A DNA stretch of 5,855 nucleotides from Candidatus Caenarcanum sp. GTDB taxonomy: Bacteria > Cyanobacteriota > Vampirovibrionia > Gastranaerophilales > UBA9971. Both the position numbers and the translations under genes were made by a program. The notes below the pieces were generated by a model. The model made no database searches and was not told the DNA's origin. It saw only the letters and a list, made by a program, of their open reading frames with translations. The stretch is taken from contig DYOT01000089.1 of the NCBI GenBank assembly GCA_020720345.1, forward strand, positions 1 to 5,855, given 5' to 3'. Shown piece by piece: positions 1 through 5,590 of the stretch; within the stretch, counting starts at the first letter, position 1, and each line of letters opens with the position of its first letter.

Positions 1-6
1 TAACTA

Positions 7-37
7 TCACAATTTTCTTTTACGTGATTTATATAAA
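7..37 (+). promoter_or_regulatory. possible promoter upstream of the first small gene
   Basis: TATAAA at 32-37 matches five of six bases of a sigma70 -10 box. TCACAA at 7-12 lies 19 nt upstream as a weak -35 candidate; a 17-nt spacer would give only ACAATT. The predicted transcript would start near 44 and leave a leader of about 20 nt containing AAAAAGGA (46-53) as ribosome binding site. The region is very AT-rich, so chance matches are likely. Confidence 0.25.
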
Positions 38-62
38 TAGAAGTTAAAAAGGAAACAAAATC

Positions 63-434
63 ATGCAGATTAACCCGGTAAGATTTTCACAAAATAACAA
101 CAAGCCTGCATTTGCAGGAAAAGCATTTATCCATACAATGAGCAGAAAAAATACAGCTAAATTAAGCGAAGAAGCAATTGGAATTATTGACACTTTTTGT
201 AAAGAACAGAAATCCACTGAAGCTTATAAATTAACATATGCAGATAATGGTTTTGCCATTTTTGCACCTGATGCACATATAGCAGAAGCAATTAGTGGAT
301 TAGCTAAAAAAGGTTGGCTTTCCTCGGATGTAAATAAATCCATCAATATTTTATTAGAGTCCGGTGAAAAAGCAGCCCATTTCTTTGAAAAAGGTCATAG
401 ATTAATAAAAGAAAAAATTATCTTGAGCAAATGA
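63..434 (+). CDS. small hypothetical protein with F-A-G-K N-terminal motif
   Basis: This 123-residue protein is not one I can assign to a family. ATG at 63 follows AAAAAGGA (46-53) at a normal distance, which supports the start. There is no signal peptide or membrane segment. The first 20 residues (Asn/Gln/Pro-rich, ending PAFAGK) look disordered and resemble the N-termini of many short hypothetical proteins I associate with Gastranaerophilales; that link is from memory. The rest (about 30-120) is charged and probably mostly helical, with one more hydrophobic stretch near YADNGFAIFAPDAHIAEAI (59-77) and a Lys-rich C-terminus. It stands alone on its strand, and its last 17 nt overlap the end of the convergent FAD dehydrogenase gene. 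Codon content looks like genuine coding sequence. No function is proposed. Confidence 0.75.
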   Translation: MQINPVRFSQNNNKPAFAGKAFIHTMSRKNTAKLSEEAIGIIDTFCKEQKSTEAYKLTYADNGFAIFAPDAHIAEAISGLAKKGWLSSDVNKSINILLESGEKAAHFFEKGHRLIKEKIILSK

Positions 435-1791
435 CCCTTGCTGCATGAACACCTGAAGCAGAAGCCTGAATCAAGCCTCTGGTTACGCCAGCTCCATCGC
501 CAATTGCAAAAAGATTTTTAATTCCGTCTGTTTCCAGTTCAGAGCTTAATTTTACCCTTGCGCTGTAGAATTTAACTTCGATTCCATAAAGAAGCGTATA
601 TCTGGAAGCCACGCCGGGCGCTATTTTATCAAGAGCTTCCAGCATTTCAATAATATTTGTCAAATGCCTGTATGGCAATACAAGACTTAAATCTCCTGGA
701 GTTGCGGATTTAAAGGTTGGAACAACTGTTCCCTGTTTGATTTTTTCAGGAGTTGATCTTCTTCCGTCTAAAAGGTCGCCAAATCTTTGCACAAGAACTC
801 CGCCAGCAAGCATATTTGCTAGTCTTCCTATATGCTGACCGTAAGTTATCGGTTCATTAAAAGGTTCTGTAAATTTATTGCTTACAAGAAGCGCGAAATT
901 TGTATTTTTAGTCTTTTTATTTGCCCAGCTATGACCGTTTACTGTAGTTACACCTTCATAGTTTTCGCAAACAACTTCTCCGTAAGGATTCATACAGAAA
1001 GTTCTTACATCATCACCAAAAGTAGGAGCGTTATAGATAAGCTTCACTTCATAAAGCTTACTGGTAAGCTCTTCCATTACCGGAGCAGGGAGTTCCACTC
1101 TTACACCAATATCTATCGCATTATTAGCAAGCTCTATTCCTAATCCGTTAAATTCTCTTGTCAGCCATTCTGCTCCTTCTCTTCCCGGAGCGACAATTAC
1201 ATAATTTGCATATATTTTTTGACCTTTATCTGTAGTAAATCCTTTTACTTCACCATTTTCTACAATAAGAGAATCAGCTTTTTCCTCTGAATGAACTTCT
1301 GCCCCTTTTTCTAAAATGCTGTCGTACATGCTCTTTAGAACACTAAGACTTCTCTCCGTACCAAGATGTCGAATAGGGGAATACACAAGCTTAAGCTCAG
1401 CAAGTGTTGCCCTTCTGTCAATATCAGAAATAATATCTGAATTTGCGCCGTATACAGTCTGAGTTGCTCCATATTCAAGATATATGTTGTCTGTGTATGA
1501 AATTAAGTCTTCAAGGTTTTTCCTGTCCATATAATCAAGGAGATTGCCGCCAACATCAGGAGTCAGAGTAAGTTTTCCATCGCTGAACGCTCCTGCTCCT
1601 CCCCATCCGCATAACAGATTACAGGTTTTGCACGGGGGGCATTTCAGACCGTTTCTTGCCAGACATTTTCTTTCTGTTATTTTTGGACCTTTTTCAAAAA
1701 TAACCACTTTCCAATCCGGTTTAAGCTTTGCAATTTCCAGAGCGGAAAAAATTCCAGCAGGTCCACCACCAATAACAGCTACATCATACAC
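418..1791 (-). CDS. FAD-dependent dehydrogenase, COG2509-like
   Basis: This 457-residue cytoplasmic flavoprotein matches the uncharacterised FAD-dependent dehydrogenase family (COG2509); its substrate is unknown. The Rossmann motif GGGPAG lies at 8-13, with acidic E33 after the second strand for FAD ribose. A family-typical segment follows: a cysteine cluster (C43, C51, C54, C57, C61) running into GWGGAGAFSDGKL (62-74). Further family blocks are IVAPGREG (199-206), IDIGVRVELP (226-235), VRTFCMNPYGEVV (262-274) and the C-terminal NLFAIGDGAGVTRGL (426-440), with G431-D432 as the FAD pyrophosphate contact. Length is normal and complete. The start is GTG at 1791-1789: an in-frame stop lies 24 nt upstream, and TAGGT (1805-1801) sits 9 nt before it as a modest ribosome site. 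It is divergent from ribF, whose product makes its cofactor. The family is secure, the physiological reaction is not. Confidence 0.9.
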   Translation of the reverse strand: MYDVAVIGGGPAGIFSALEIAKLKPDWKVVIFEKGPKITERKCLARNGLKCPPCKTCNLLCGWGGAGAFSDGKLTLTPDVGGNLLDYMDRKNLEDLISYTDNIYLEYGATQTVYGANSDIISDIDRRATLAELKLVYSPIRHLGTERSLSVLKSMYDSILEKGAEVHSEEKADSLIVENGEVKGFTTDKGQKIYANYVIVAPGREGAEWLTREFNGLGIELANNAIDIGVRVELPAPVMEELTSKLYEVKLIYNAPTFGDDVRTFCMNPYGEVVCENYEGVTTVNGHSWANKKTKNTNFALLVSNKFTEPFNEPITYGQHIGRLANMLAGGVLVQRFGDLLDGRRSTPEKIKQGTVVPTFKSATPGDLSLVLPYRHLTNIIEMLEALDKIAPGVASRYTLLYGIEVKFYSARVKLSSELETDGIKNLFAIGDGAGVTRGLIQASASGVHAARVICSR

Positions 1792-1824
1792 AATATATTT
1801 ACCTATACATAATTAGTTTCCAGT

Positions 1825-1855
1825 ACTATATTAATCCAAAGACAAAAAATTGTAA
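1825..1855 (-). promoter_or_regulatory. putative promoter of the FAD dehydrogenase gene
   Basis: Reading the minus strand, TTACAA (1855-1850) is followed after 19 nt by TATAGT (1830-1825). The -10 matches five of six consensus bases. The -35 is weak and the spacer long. A start near 1818 would give a leader of roughly 27 nt containing the TAGGT ribosome site. An identical arrangement points the other way toward ribF. Confidence 0.35.
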
Positions 1856-1865
1856 TCTTTGAACT

Positions 1866-1896
1866 TTACAAAAAACACTAAATTAAAAATTATAGT
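1866..1896 (+). promoter_or_regulatory. putative promoter of ribF-csaB
   Basis: TTACAA (1866-1871), or TTTACA one base earlier, precedes TATAGT (1891-1896) by 19 or 20 nt. The -10 is good and the spacing longer than the usual 17. A start near 1903 gives a leader of about 40 nt, too short for an FMN riboswitch. It probably drives ribF and, through the overlap, csaB. Confidence 0.35.
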
Positions 1897-1927
1897 ACAA
1901 TTTTTTATAGAGATTTAAGTAATAGTT

Positions 1928-1933
1928 GAAGGG
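1928..1933 (+). promoter_or_regulatory. ribosome binding site that fixes the ribF TTG start
   Basis: GAAGGG ends 9 nt before TTG at 1943. An in-frame TAA at 1916-1918 excludes longer versions, and the next ATG (1973) would remove the first strand of the nucleotidyltransferase fold, so TTG is the likely start. Confidence 0.6.
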
Positions 1934-1942
1934 TTTCAAGAG

Positions 1943-2977
1943 TTGCTCGTTTTTCGGGAATATAATAAAAATATGCTGGAAGCATCTTCATTGGCTCTGG
2001 GCTTCTTTGACGGAGTGCATTTAGGGCATCAGAAAGTTATTTCAAATGCGGTTAAAAAGGCTCAACAACTAGGCGTAACAAGTGCTGCAGTAACATTTTC
2101 GCAACATCCCCGTTATATTATTTCCAAATCCGCTTCTTTAACTCCCGCTTCTAATAGCATTACTTTTCTGGAAGAAAAACTGGAACTCTTTGAAAATCTA
2201 GGGCTTCAGGCGGCTGTTATAATAAATTTCAACGAATCAATTGCTAAAATGACTGCTCATGATTATTTACAAAATGTTTTAATAGATTGCTTAAATGCAA
2301 AAAATATTACAATCGGCTATAACCATAAATTCGGGCAGCAAAGCTGCAAACACAAGCAACCAAATCAATGCATTAATTATCCTGATAAACATGTCGACAA
2401 CAAAACGGGAAACGGAAAGTTTCTTCAGGAAAACAGCGAAAAATACGGGTTTAACGTTGATATCATCTCACCGGTAAAAGTAAACGGTCATGTTGTCAGC
2501 AGTTCCGCTATCAGAAAGCATATTTTTTCAGGAGATGTTTGTGCTGCAAACCACTTTCTGGGGAGACCATTTGCTGTAACAGGCAAAGTAGTTCACGGTC
2601 AACATTTAGGCAGGTCTATAGGTTTCCCCACAGCGAATCTTGACATACCCTACGAATTGATAATACCATTAAGAGGTGTCTACAAAGGAAACGTAGAGAT
2701 TGATTCAAATATTCATAGCGCAGTAATTAATGTTGGAATAAGACCGACTCTGGGCGACTTAAAAAGAGACCTCGTAGAAGCGCATATTCTTAATTTTGAC
2801 GAGGACATATACGGAAAACACATAAAAGTATCCTTTTTAAGCAGGATAAGAGACGAAAAAAAATTCGATTCTCTAGACGAATTAAAAGCCCAGATACAAG
2901 AAGACTGCCAAAAAGCGATTACGGCAACAGAGGGAAAAGATGAAAAAAATTCTAATTTCAGGATATTACGGTTTTGA
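1943..2977 (+). CDS. ribF: bifunctional riboflavin kinase / FAD synthetase RibF
   Basis: This cytosolic enzyme phosphorylates riboflavin to FMN and then adenylylates FMN to FAD. The N-terminal nucleotidyltransferase domain shows GFFDGVHLGHQ (20-30) with the HxGH site at 26-29, the GYNHKFG loop (125-131) and SSSAIR (186-191). The C-terminal kinase domain shows GRSIGFPTAN (223-232) with the PTAN motif, GVYKG (245-249), INVGIRPTL (262-270) and VEAHILNFDEDIYG (278-291) with probable catalytic E279. At 344 residues it is about 30 longer than usual. Most of the excess is a Lys/His/Cys/Asn-rich insertion (about 132-156) in the adenylyltransferase domain, and the last dozen residues run into csaB. 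It starts with TTG. No FMN riboswitch precedes it. Assignment is secure; only the effect of the insertion is open. Confidence 0.95.
   Translation: MLVFREYNKNMLEASSLALGFFDGVHLGHQKVISNAVKKAQQLGVTSAAVTFSQHPRYIISKSASLTPASNSITFLEEKLELFENLGLQAAVIINFNESIAKMTAHDYLQNVLIDCLNAKNITIGYNHKFGQQSCKHKQPNQCINYPDKHVDNKTGNGKFLQENSEKYGFNVDIISPVKVNGHVVSSSAIRKHIFSGDVCAANHFLGRPFAVTGKVVHGQHLGRSIGFPTANLDIPYELIIPLRGVYKGNVEIDSNIHSAVINVGIRPTLGDLKRDLVEAHILNFDEDIYGKHIKVSFLSRIRDEKKFDSLDELKAQIQEDCQKAITATEGKDEKNSNFRILRF
2930..2934 (+). promoter_or_regulatory. csaB ribosome binding site inside ribF
   Basis: GAGGG lies 5 nt before ATG at 2940 and within the coding sequence of ribF. It decides the csaB start and suggests translational coupling, since ribosomes finishing ribF at 2977 have already passed this site. 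Confidence 0.65.
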
Positions 2978-4016
2978 TAACTTTGGCGATGACATAATTT
3001 TGTATGTTCTTGTCTCAGCTTTAAAAAAACATCTTGATAATCCAAAGATAACAGTGCTATCAAATAATCCGGCAAAAACTAAAAAATTATACGACGTAGA
3101 TTCTATTTACAGGTTCAATACCAAAGAAATTATGGCAAAAATGGAAAACTGTCATGTTTTTATTAGCGGAGGCGGCAGTTTAATCCAGAATGTAACCAGT
3201 TTCAAGAGTCTTCTTTATTATTTAGGGCTAATTTTCCTCTCGAAATTTATTTTTCACAAAAAAGCTATAATTTTTGCACAGGGGATTGGACCAATAAACG
3301 GCATATTTGCAAAAATCCTAAGCGGATTTGTTCTAAAGAAAGCTGATTTAATAAGTGTCAGAGATAGAGAAAGCTATAATTTACTCAAAAATATGGGTAT
3401 TGAATCTGTTTTAGCAACTGATACCGCCTGGTGTCTTGATGTTATGTCAGACCAAAATCGTTTGGATGTTGAGAAAATCAATATTGGTATTCAGTTAAGA
3501 AGATGGAAAGATCTTAAAGACAGCACTATTGATATTATTGCAAATGCAATATGCGAAAAATTCAATGATGAAAAAGTCTGTATTAGTTTAATCTCTCTTC
3601 AGGACGATTATGACCTTGCAATTGCACAGAAACTTAAAACTATTCTTTTAAATAAAAATTTAAAAGCCGAGACAAGAATTTTTTCAAATCTTTCTATTGA
3701 ACAGAGCATAAGCCTGTTAGGAAACATTGATTTTCTTATCGGTATGCGCTATCACGCCTGTCTTATTTCTACACGGTTTGATGTGCCTACGCTTGCATTA
3801 TCTTATGATCCTAAAGTTAAAAATCTTGCGCTGGAATCAAAAATTCCTTATATCAATATTAATTCAATAACAAAGGATGTTTTAAACTCTAAAATCAACG
3901 AATTAATTACAAAAAAAGATGAAATTCGCAGCAATTTAAAAGAATTTGCTGATAAAAAGGTGCATATTTGTAACGAAAATATAATTTTATTGATAAACTC
4001 TATAATCTTGGATTAA
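2940..4016 (+). CDS. csaB: polysaccharide pyruvyl transferase CsaB
   Basis: CsaB transfers pyruvate from phosphoenolpyruvate as a 4,6-ketal onto ManNAc of lipid-linked wall polymer precursors on the cytoplasmic side of the membrane; the product is the ligand of SLH domains. The 358 residues carry the family signatures in order: GYYGFDNFGDD (8-18), SGGGSLIQNVTSFKSLLYYL (76-95), AQGIGP (114-119), SVRDRES (139-145), IGIQLRRWK (182-190), GMRYHACLIS (268-277) and SYDPKVKNL (288-296). Length is typical. A hydrophobic patch around 91-104 probably belongs to the GT-B-like fold and not to a membrane anchor. ATG at 2940 has a strong ribosome site and overlaps the ribF end by 38 nt, so the two share a transcript. 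TagA, which makes the acceptor, lies 436 bp downstream. Acceptor identity is inferred from Bacillus and Paenibacillus enzymes. Confidence 0.92.
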   Translation: MKKILISGYYGFDNFGDDIILYVLVSALKKHLDNPKITVLSNNPAKTKKLYDVDSIYRFNTKEIMAKMENCHVFISGGGSLIQNVTSFKSLLYYLGLIFLSKFIFHKKAIIFAQGIGPINGIFAKILSGFVLKKADLISVRDRESYNLLKNMGIESVLATDTAWCLDVMSDQNRLDVEKINIGIQLRRWKDLKDSTIDIIANAICEKFNDEKVCISLISLQDDYDLAIAQKLKTILLNKNLKAETRIFSNLSIEQSISLLGNIDFLIGMRYHACLISTRFDVPTLALSYDPKVKNLALESKIPYININSITKDVLNSKINELITKKDEIRSNLKEFADKKVHICNENIILLINSIILD

Positions 4017-4017
4017 T

Positions 4018-4046
4018 TTTACATTTATGAGGGGTTTCGGTATAAT
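4018..4046 (+). promoter_or_regulatory. strong sigma70-like promoter after csaB
   Basis: TTTACA (4018-4023), a spacer of exactly 17 nt and a perfect TATAAT (4041-4046) make this the best promoter match in the window. It begins two bases after the csaB stop. A start six to eight bases after the -10 would fall at about 4053-4055, practically on the ATG at 4054. It probably starts a transcript through the two small membrane ORFs and tagA. Confidence 0.65.
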
Positions 4047-4053
4047 TTCAATT

Positions 4054-4313
4054 ATGAAAATTGATTTGAAAGAAAAATTAAATACCCAAAGAATGAATAA
4101 AATCTTGTATGGCAAACTACGATTGCTACTGTAGCAGGAACTCTGGGCTTGTTAATAAAAGCATTAAATGCCAAAACAAATTTGATAGAATTAATATTAA
4201 TGGTTACAGGTTTTATGTTAACTCTATTTTGGATTTATTTAATAAGCTGTATAAGTGATAATATAAAAGATACACATAAAAGACTTAAACAAGAGGAGAT
4301 TACTGAAAAATGA
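4054..4313 (+). pseudogene. small two-helix membrane protein, apparently frameshifted
   Basis: ATG at 4054 opens a reading frame beginning MKIDLKEKLNTQRMNKILY that stops at 4132-4134 after 26 codons. A second frame, open from 4101 to the TGA at 4311-4313, continues as WQTTIATVAGTLGLLIKALN, then a strongly hydrophobic stretch (ILMVTGFMLTLFWIYLISCI) and a charged tail ending EEITEK. One extra base near 4110 (for example TATTGG where TATGG is read) would fuse them into one protein of about 86 residues with two membrane segments. I see no classic slippery heptamer in 4101-4134, so a real one-base deletion or an assembly error is likelier than programmed frameshifting. Alternatively the second frame starts at TTG 4149, 9 nt after AGGA, giving 54 residues and one helix. 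The family is unknown to me. Confidence 0.5.
4294..4298 (+). promoter_or_regulatory. ribosome binding site for the 38-residue membrane protein
   Basis: AGGAG, inside the end of the preceding ORF, lies 11 nt before ATG at 4310. Spacing is on the long side but acceptable, and it supports translation of the very short gene. Confidence 0.5.
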
Positions 4314-4426
4314 ATATGGAAATGAATCAATCTTTGGCTTTGGTAATTGTTTTTGGTATATTTTTTGGGCTTTTGTATCTTGGTTATAATACACTTAAAA
4401 CAAGTACTTTAGATACAAAAAAATAA
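4310..4426 (+). CDS. 38-residue single-helix membrane protein
   Basis: This tiny ORF starts with MNMEMNQ, crosses the membrane once with a hydrophobic segment at about 9-25 (LALVIVFGIFFGLLYLG) and ends in a short polar tail TSTLDTKK. The ATG overlaps the TGA of the preceding ORF (ATGA, 4310-4313), and AGGAG lies upstream, the usual signs of a translationally coupled operon gene. The ORF stops 26 nt before tagA. I recognise no family. Being coupled to another small membrane protein and placed in front of a membrane-associated glycosyltransferase suggests a small accessory subunit of wall glycan synthesis or export, but that is inference from position alone. An unrelated small membrane protein, or a chance ORF in AT-rich DNA, remains possible. 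Confidence 0.55.
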   Translation: MNMEMNQSLALVIVFGIFFGLLYLGYNTLKTSTLDTKK

Positions 4427-4452
4427 ATATTTATGCAAATTAAATAAAAAAA

Positions 4453-5229
4453 TTGAAAAATATTGATGATAAAACTGAATATAAAAAAAAAAGAGCGTAT
4501 ATTTTAGGCTATCCTGTTGATTTAGTTGTAAAAGACGAAGCTCTTGATTTTGCGGAAAATTGCATAAAATCAGGACAAGGAATTCATGTGGTTACAATTA
4601 ATCCTGAAATCATACTTTCCGCCGAAAAAAATCCCAAACTGGATGCTATAATTAAAAAAGCAGAATTGATAATTCCTGACAGCACCGGCATGGAGCTGGC
4701 ACTAAAACGATTAGGGCATAAAACTATTAAAAAATTGGCAGGGATAGAATTCTCCGAAAATTTAATCGAAATATGTGCTGAAAACAATTATAAAGTAGCT
4801 TTTCTTGGGGCATCCAAAGAAGTTATAGAGTCTTTAAAAATAGAATTAAAAATTAAATATCCAAAAATTAATATGGTTTATGCACATGACGGATATTTTT
4901 CAGAAGAAAATTTACCTGAAATAACCGCGGAACTGGAAAAAGTAAGCCCACATTTGCTGTTGATTGCAACCGGCTCTCCAAAGCAGGAATATTTTATAGA
5001 TAAACACAGAAGTACTCTTGCGCATACCGTTATGATAGGAGTTGGAGGAAGTTTTGATGTTTGGGCAAATAAAGTTAAAAGAGCCCCTGTGTTTTTCAGG
5101 ATGTTTGGTCTGGAATGGTTACACAGGTTAATAAAACAACCCTCAAGGTTCAGCAGGATGTTTCCTGCACTGCCTTTGTTTTTATTTAGGACTGTGATTC
5201 TTAAACAAAATTCAAAAACAGAGTATTGA
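4453..5229 (+). CDS. tagA: WecG/TagA/CpsF glycosyltransferase (ManNAc transferase)
   Basis: This GT26-family enzyme transfers ManNAc from UDP-ManNAc to undecaprenyl-PP-GlcNAc on the inner face of the membrane. The 258 residues show the family blocks: VTINPEI (47-53), IPDSTGM (74-80) with probable catalytic base D76, AGIEF (96-100), FLGAS (117-121), HDGYF (145-149), ATGSPKQEYFI (172-182), GVGGSFDVWANKVKRAP (196-212) and the C-terminal GLEWLHRLIKQPSRFSRM (219-236), a basic appendage thought to aid membrane docking. Length is normal. TTG at 4453 is the only sensible start: a TAA precedes it at 4441-4443, but no ribosome binding site is visible. It lies behind two small membrane ORFs and a strong promoter, with csaB upstream. 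ManNAc specificity is inferred from the family and from csaB; WecG-like transfer of ManNAcA is the alternative. Confidence 0.92.
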   Translation: MKNIDDKTEYKKKRAYILGYPVDLVVKDEALDFAENCIKSGQGIHVVTINPEIILSAEKNPKLDAIIKKAELIIPDSTGMELALKRLGHKTIKKLAGIEFSENLIEICAENNYKVAFLGASKEVIESLKIELKIKYPKINMVYAHDGYFSEENLPEITAELEKVSPHLLLIATGSPKQEYFIDKHRSTLAHTVMIGVGGSFDVWANKVKRAPVFFRMFGLEWLHRLIKQPSRFSRMFPALPLFLFRTVILKQNSKTEY

Positions 5230-5236
5230 CATATCT

Positions 5237-5590
5237 TTAAGCAATATTTCTTTCTATAATTTCATTTAATAATTTATTTAAGCTTTTTTTTTGGCTAGTT
5301 GCCTTTTTAACTAATTTATAATGTTTTTCAGGAGTTGTTCTGAAAGTAACTCTTCCTTTAAAAAATTCAGGCTTTGGAGGTTCAGGGATTTCTTTTCCTG
5401 ATTCAAGCATGGTTTCAATATATTCAATTAAAGCATCTTTAATCATATGGGCGGCTTCATCAACTGTTTTGCCGTCCGTTTTCAATCCTTCAAGTTCAGC
5501 AACTGAAGCAATATAGCAATTATCTTCATCACTCCACTCAAAAAGATAAGTCCAATGTAAGTTTAAAAAATAATTTAAATTTTTAGTCAT
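5237..5590 (-). CDS. hicB: HicB-family antitoxin
   Basis: This 117-residue protein is the antitoxin of a type II HicAB module: it binds and neutralises HicA and usually represses its own operon. The N-terminal half has the partial RNase H-like HicB fold, with WSDEDNCYIASVAELEGLKTDG (19-40) and KTVDEAAHMIKDALIEYIE (41-59). After a Pro-rich linker (68-74), the C-terminal GRVTFRTTPEKHYKLVKKA (79-97) and the following helix look like a ribbon-helix-helix DNA-binding domain. ATG at 5590 overlaps the hicA stop by 8 nt and has a good ribosome site, so the two are translationally coupled. Its stop lies 7 nt beyond the convergent tagA stop, leaving no room for a terminator between them. Length and domain order are normal; the module appears intact. 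Confidence 0.9.
   Translation of the reverse strand: MTKNLNYFLNLHWTYLFEWSDEDNCYIASVAELEGLKTDGKTVDEAAHMIKDALIEYIETMLESGKEIPEPPKPEFFKGRVTFRTTPEKHYKLVKKATSQKKSLNKLLNEIIERNIA

Larger units (their letters stand above)
1823..1898. repeat. inverted repeat GTACTATA / TATAGTAC between divergent genes
   Basis: GTACTATA (1823-1830) and its exact reverse complement TATAGTAC (1891-1898) flank a 60-nt centre. Inside, TTGTAA (1850-1855) and TTACAA (1866-1871) form a second mirrored pair at the same 19-nt distance from the outer arms. The arms are too far apart and AT-rich to be a terminator. The simplest reading is two mirrored promoters; a symmetric operator is an alternative. Confidence 0.45.

Noticed and set aside
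832..1143. 103-codon plus-strand ORF
   Set aside because: It lies entirely antisense to the FAD dehydrogenase, whose motifs are clear. It has no ribosome site and no recognisable domain.
1792..1942. FMN riboswitch in front of ribF
   Set aside because: The gap is short and AT-rich, and none of the conserved G-rich RFN element blocks is visible.
2713..3075. 120-codon minus-strand ORF across the ribF-csaB junction
   Set aside because: It is antisense to conserved kinase-domain and CsaB N-terminal motifs and shows no coding features of its own.
4101..4134. Programmed ribosomal frameshift in the small membrane gene
   Set aside because: No X XXY YYZ slippery heptamer and no obvious downstream hairpin in the required interval; an indel explains it more simply.
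4385..4390. TATAAT as a separate tagA promoter
   Set aside because: It encodes Gly-Tyr-Asn of the 38-residue protein and lacks a -35 box at suitable spacing.
4423..4434. Palindrome ATAAATATTTAT before tagA as terminator or operator
   Set aside because: It is composed only of A and T, has no stable stem and no following T-run, and is expected by chance in this DNA.
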